Shown here: piece after piece, positions 61,101 to 64,000 of the stretch
Layout of the letters: every line of letters starts with the position of its first letter
How positions within the stretch are numbered: position 1 is the stretch's first letter
From: Spirodela intermedia
Lineage: Eukaryota; Streptophyta; Magnoliopsida; Alismatales; Araceae
Direction: 5' to 3'
Length of the DNA: 64,000 nucleotides
Assembly: GCA_902729315.2 (NCBI GenBank)
Contig: LR746275.1
Coordinates: 3,240,001-3,304,000, forward strand
Notes under the pieces: generated by a model
What the model was told of the DNA's origin: nothing
Seen by the model: the letters and a program-made list of their open reading frames with translations, nothing else
The model's database searches: none
Made by a program: the position numbers and the translations under genes

Positions 61101-63968
61101 GAAACAAAATTTCTGTGAAGATAACTCGCCCTTAATCAATAGAACATAGAAGATTCGACCATTGCATCTGCATGGGGGTGATCTTAAATCCAAAGACCAA
61201 GAAGGTTCCCTTGATTTTTATCCACAAGGGAGCCAATGGAATCCAGCAGCAAGGAAATATAATATTGTAAAAGGAGAGAATAATGGCTCCCTTGTGGATA
61301 AAAATCTTGAATAATGGCTCTAGGGCTATAATGAGAGCCTTGAAATAGGCCAAAAGATTTTTAGGACACCCCTAAATAGGCAGTTTTGTTATGATGGTGC
61401 ATTAAAAACGGTTTTAAGGAGAATTTAACTAAATTAAAAAAATGTCTAAAAGTGGAAAAATGAAAAGCATGAAAATTAATTTATGGTGTGTTTATGACAC
61501 ATTTTATTATAGGCCAACGCTGGTTTGGGTTAATTATGGCCCAAATCAGAGTTGACCCAGCATTTTTCCGGCCACTTGGGTCAAAAAGCTTTCGACCTTC
61601 TCTTGTGGTAGATGTCCTATATCAGATTCCCTTACAGAGAAAAAGACTCGTCCTCAAGTTTGACTTTCAGTATGGGCCAATTTTGAGAATCTTTGAAATT
61701 TGTTTGACAGCCGCTCTTGTGCTCACAATCAACGTCATCAAAGGCTTTATATTCTATTGGACCACGTGGCATCTTTGCATGAATAAACTTGAGGACATCA
61801 AAAGTTGATGAACCTTCATGGGATTGAATTCTTGATGCAAAAAAACAAATAAAATATCAAAAGTCCGGCTTGAAATGCATAAGGCACCAAATAAGAGTTG
61901 TTCAAGAATGAAAATCAGACCTGGAGTGTACAAGATGCGAATTTCTCTCAATTCTTGAATACGAACGGACTAATCTTGATGATCCTTGAATCCATAGGGA
62001 TCGCACAAATCTTCTTTTGATGCCATAATGTCCTCCAACCTTGCTCTAATATCAATTGACATAGTTAGAGCTGTATGTAGAAGAAATCTGGTCCCGGAAT
62101 CCATAAGAAACAAAATTTCTAGTGAGATTTTGCTCTGAATCTACAGAACTTGGAAGCTTCGACTCTTGAGACCACAAGATCATGAGGGTTCATTTGAATC
62201 CGTTAGGGAGGCGTCAGAATCTAACAACAAGGAGATAGAATCTCGAAAAGTGAGAAATTTCGGTGCCAGAATCTAACAACAAGGAGATAGAATCTCGAAA
62301 AGTGAGAAATTTCGGTGTCAGAATCTAACAACAAGGAGATAGAATCTCGAAAAGTGAGAAGTTTCGGTGTCAGAATCTAACAAGGAGATAGCATCTCGAA
62401 AAGGTCGAAATTTTGTAATGCTGAATGATGCTTCCAGGGCTACAAGATAAATAGGTCAAAAAAATTTAGGGCGTCTCTAGAAAGACAGTTGTATTATGAT
62501 AACATCTTAAAACACCTTTAACGGGTATTTAAATAAATTCAAAACGACTAAAAGTGGCAAAAAATAAAAGCGGGAAAACTAATTTATGATGCATTTCATT
62601 ACTGGTCAACTCTGATTTGGGCCATTTATCGTCTCCTGATCTTTGTAGCCCATCTTTGAAGCTTCATGAATACTTGGCCCACCATTTCATTGTCCGCTTG
62701 AACCAAAAAGCTTTCGGCCTTCTCTTTGTTGTAGTCGATGTCCTACATCGGTTGGAGCTAAAAGATATAGCAGAAGAATTAAGGGAGAAGATGCTGATGC
62801 ATTAGTAGGAAAGGCACCGTGTGATTTAGCATCTGCACACTCTAAACCAGTCTGTAAGCAGTATTCTTATTGATCAAGAGGAAATATTGCAGAATAATTT
62901 CTTTTTCTTTATATTCACGCTCTTAATTGAGGTGGTCTACAGAAAAAGTTCAGTTAATATTACTTAAAGTTGCTTAAATTGTGAGATCCCAACGCATTTT
63001 TCTTTTTGATGGTTTGAACTTCCTGCTTGAATGATGTGAGAATTTTGCATCATTAAATATACCTGTGAAATCATTTTGGCACCCAGTTGCTAATAGTTTC
63101 TGAAGCAATGAGTGCTGATCCTAGTCAACGTAAGCACCGACTTCTTGAGTCATTTGCTTTAGAAACGATGCAGGCTGTTGTTTTCACTGAGATCAGTCTG
63201 GAGAAGGCGATTGAATTCGATGAATATTGCCACAACCACCAGCCTCCCATCTCCTTCATCAAATCTGAGGTCCGAGGCCTTTTTGGGAACATCTTCGTTG
63301 ACTTTGGCCCAGAATTCACAGTCGATGATGTTGACGGCGAGGAACCACACACTGGTATAATTGCGTCCATCAGCAATGACCATCCCGCCCTCGTGTCCTT
63401 CGTTGACGATGAACGACTCGAGTTCCAAGATGGCGATCTGGTTGTCTTCTCAGAGGTTGAGGGCATGCCAGAGCTCAACGATGGAAGACCGAGGAGGATC
63501 AAGAACACCAGGATGTATTCATTCTATCTCGAGGAAGACACGACCAAGTACGGGCCTTATGTGAAGGGTGGCATAGTCACCCAGGTCAAGCAGCCCAAGG
63601 TCTTGAGATTCAAGCCCTTAAGAGAAGCAATGAGAGACCCCGGAGACTTTCTTCTGAGCGACTTCTCAAAGTTTGACCATCCCCCACTGCTGCACCTCGC
63701 CTTCCAAGCGCTGGACCGGTTCAGGAGCGATCTTCAACGCTTTCCTGGGGCGGGTTCCGAGGAGGATGCCCAGAAGCTGATCCAACTGGCCGCCGCAGTC
63801 AACGAGACCATGGGGGAGAGCAAGCTGGAGAGCCTGGACGAGACGCTCTTGAGACTCTTCGGCAGCGGGTCCCGGGCCGTCTTGAACCCCATGGCGGCCA
63901 TGTTCGGTGGCATCGTCGGCCAGGAGGTTGTGAAGGCCTGCTCTGGAAAATTTCACCCTCTTTTTCAG
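58121..63968 (+). CDS. UBA1: Ubiquitin-activating enzyme E1 (UBA1-like), N-terminal 388 residues, 3 coding exons, continues past window
   Basis: Coding exons 58121-58271, 58821-59038 and 63174-63968 join in frame (1164 bases); the last ends at a GTGAGC donor, so the gene continues to the right. The enzyme activates ubiquitin by ATP-dependent thioester formation. Visible parts are [21 protein letters not shown], the first adenylation fold ([26 protein letters not shown]), [20 protein letters not shown], FVKxEVRGLF-like residues, [16 protein letters not shown], and [25 protein letters not shown] of the inactive adenylation domain. The catalytic Cys and active adenylation domain lie outside the window. 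The start is the first ATG after a leader intron and sits in the strong context CACCATGG. Intron 2 (59039-63173, 4.1 kb) carries a retroelement-like insertion. Confidence 0.96.
61213..61306. repeat. Perfect 23-bp inverted repeat inside the left LTR-like copy
   Basis: Arms 61213-61235 and 61284-61306 are exact reverse complements, separated by 48 bp. The arms contain TATCCACAAGGGAGCC and its complement. The right LTR-like copy lacks this perfect hairpin. Confidence 0.85.
62215..62400. repeat. ~52-bp tandem repeat, about four copies, in the right LTR-like copy
   Basis: The unit begins CAGAATCTAAC, continues AACAAGGAGATAGAATCTCG and ends AAAAGTGAGAAATTTCGGTG. Three full copies are nearly identical and a fourth is shortened. 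This expansion explains much of the length difference from the left copy. Confidence 0.85.
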
Positions 63969-64000
63969 GTGAGCTTTTCTTCTTCTTCTTCTTCTTCTGA

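Larger units (their letters stand above)
61050..62753 (-). mobile_element. Short LTR-retrotransposon-like element (TRIM type) in E1 intron 2, antisense
   Basis: Two diverged direct copies, about 61050-61625 and 62057-62750, share ordered blocks: AAGAAACAAAATTTCT, AAAAGTGG near the middle, and AAAAAGCTTTCG followed by ATGTCCTA near the end. Just left of the right copy, the minus strand reads TGATATTAGAGC (10 of 12 matches to the tRNA-iMet primer-binding site TGGTATCAGAGC), and that copy starts with TG on the plus strand, so CA in element orientation. Only about 430 bp lie between the copies, with no pol gene. The copies are strongly diverged, so the insertion is old and non-autonomous. Confidence 0.45.

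Noticed and set aside
62730-62755. ATGTCCTACATCGGTTGG resembling the plant U-snRNA upstream sequence element
   Set aside because: It does not match the USE consensus exactly, has no TATA at the right distance and no snRNA follows; the same word ends the other LTR-like copy, so it belongs to that repeat.

Overview
This is a nuclear genome window from a flowering plant. Nearly every gene is spliced with GT-AG introns, the introns and spacers are AT-rich, and several products are plant-specific: an abscisic acid receptor, a plastid photosystem II core phosphatase, plastid ferritin, PADRE/DUF4228, DUF538 and DUF7870 proteins. Some genes are very GC-rich (PRA1, PYL, PNGase A, PADRE) and others AT-rich (MINPP, GILT). 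This bimodal pattern is typical of monocots, so a non-grass monocot is my guess, but the order is not proven. The window is full of long (GA)n/(CT)n tracts.

Layout, left to right: end of a DUF7870/FkbM-like methyltransferase (+, 1-1011); repeat-rich spacer; PADRE/DUF4228 protein (-, 2795-3319); AT-rich spacer with decayed repeats; PRA1 family protein (-, 7993-8646) head-to-head with a PYL ABA receptor (+, 9461-10132); spacer; malonyl-CoA:ACP transacylase (-, 12672-15689, 10 exons) head-to-head with a DUF538 gene (+, 16444-19242, 3 exons); photosystem II core phosphatase PBCP (+, 19645-22794, 12 exons) tail-to-tail with mitoferrin (-, 23185-25428, 2 exons); TAF15/FUS-like RNA-binding protein (-, 27165-32563, 6 exons) head-to-head with plastid ferritin (+, 34371-36036, 8 exons); multiple inositol polyphosphate phosphatase (+, 37129-47758, 11 exons); GILT thiol reductase (+, 49206-52274, 5 exons) tail-to-tail with intronless PNGase A (-, 53468-55417); and the first three coding exons of ubiquitin-activating enzyme E1 (+, 58121-63968, running off the right edge).

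The exon models were joined by hand. In each, every junction keeps the frame and restores family motifs, which is the main support for them. Iron appears twice (mitoferrin and ferritin) and plastid function three times (MCAT, PBCP, ferritin), but plant neighbours need not be co-functional and no operon logic applies.

The most notable observations are: likely deep conservation of gene order with two Arabidopsis segments; a one-mismatch iron-dependent regulatory sequence upstream of ferritin; a PBCP intron whose repeats copied the splice donor three times; a GC-AG intron in PBCP abutting an 80-bp CT tract; a short LTR-retrotransposon-like element in antisense inside the E1 intron; and a GA tract of about 450 bp upstream of E1. 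I found no clearly new biological system. I saw no tRNA, rRNA, CRISPR array or intact autonomous transposon.
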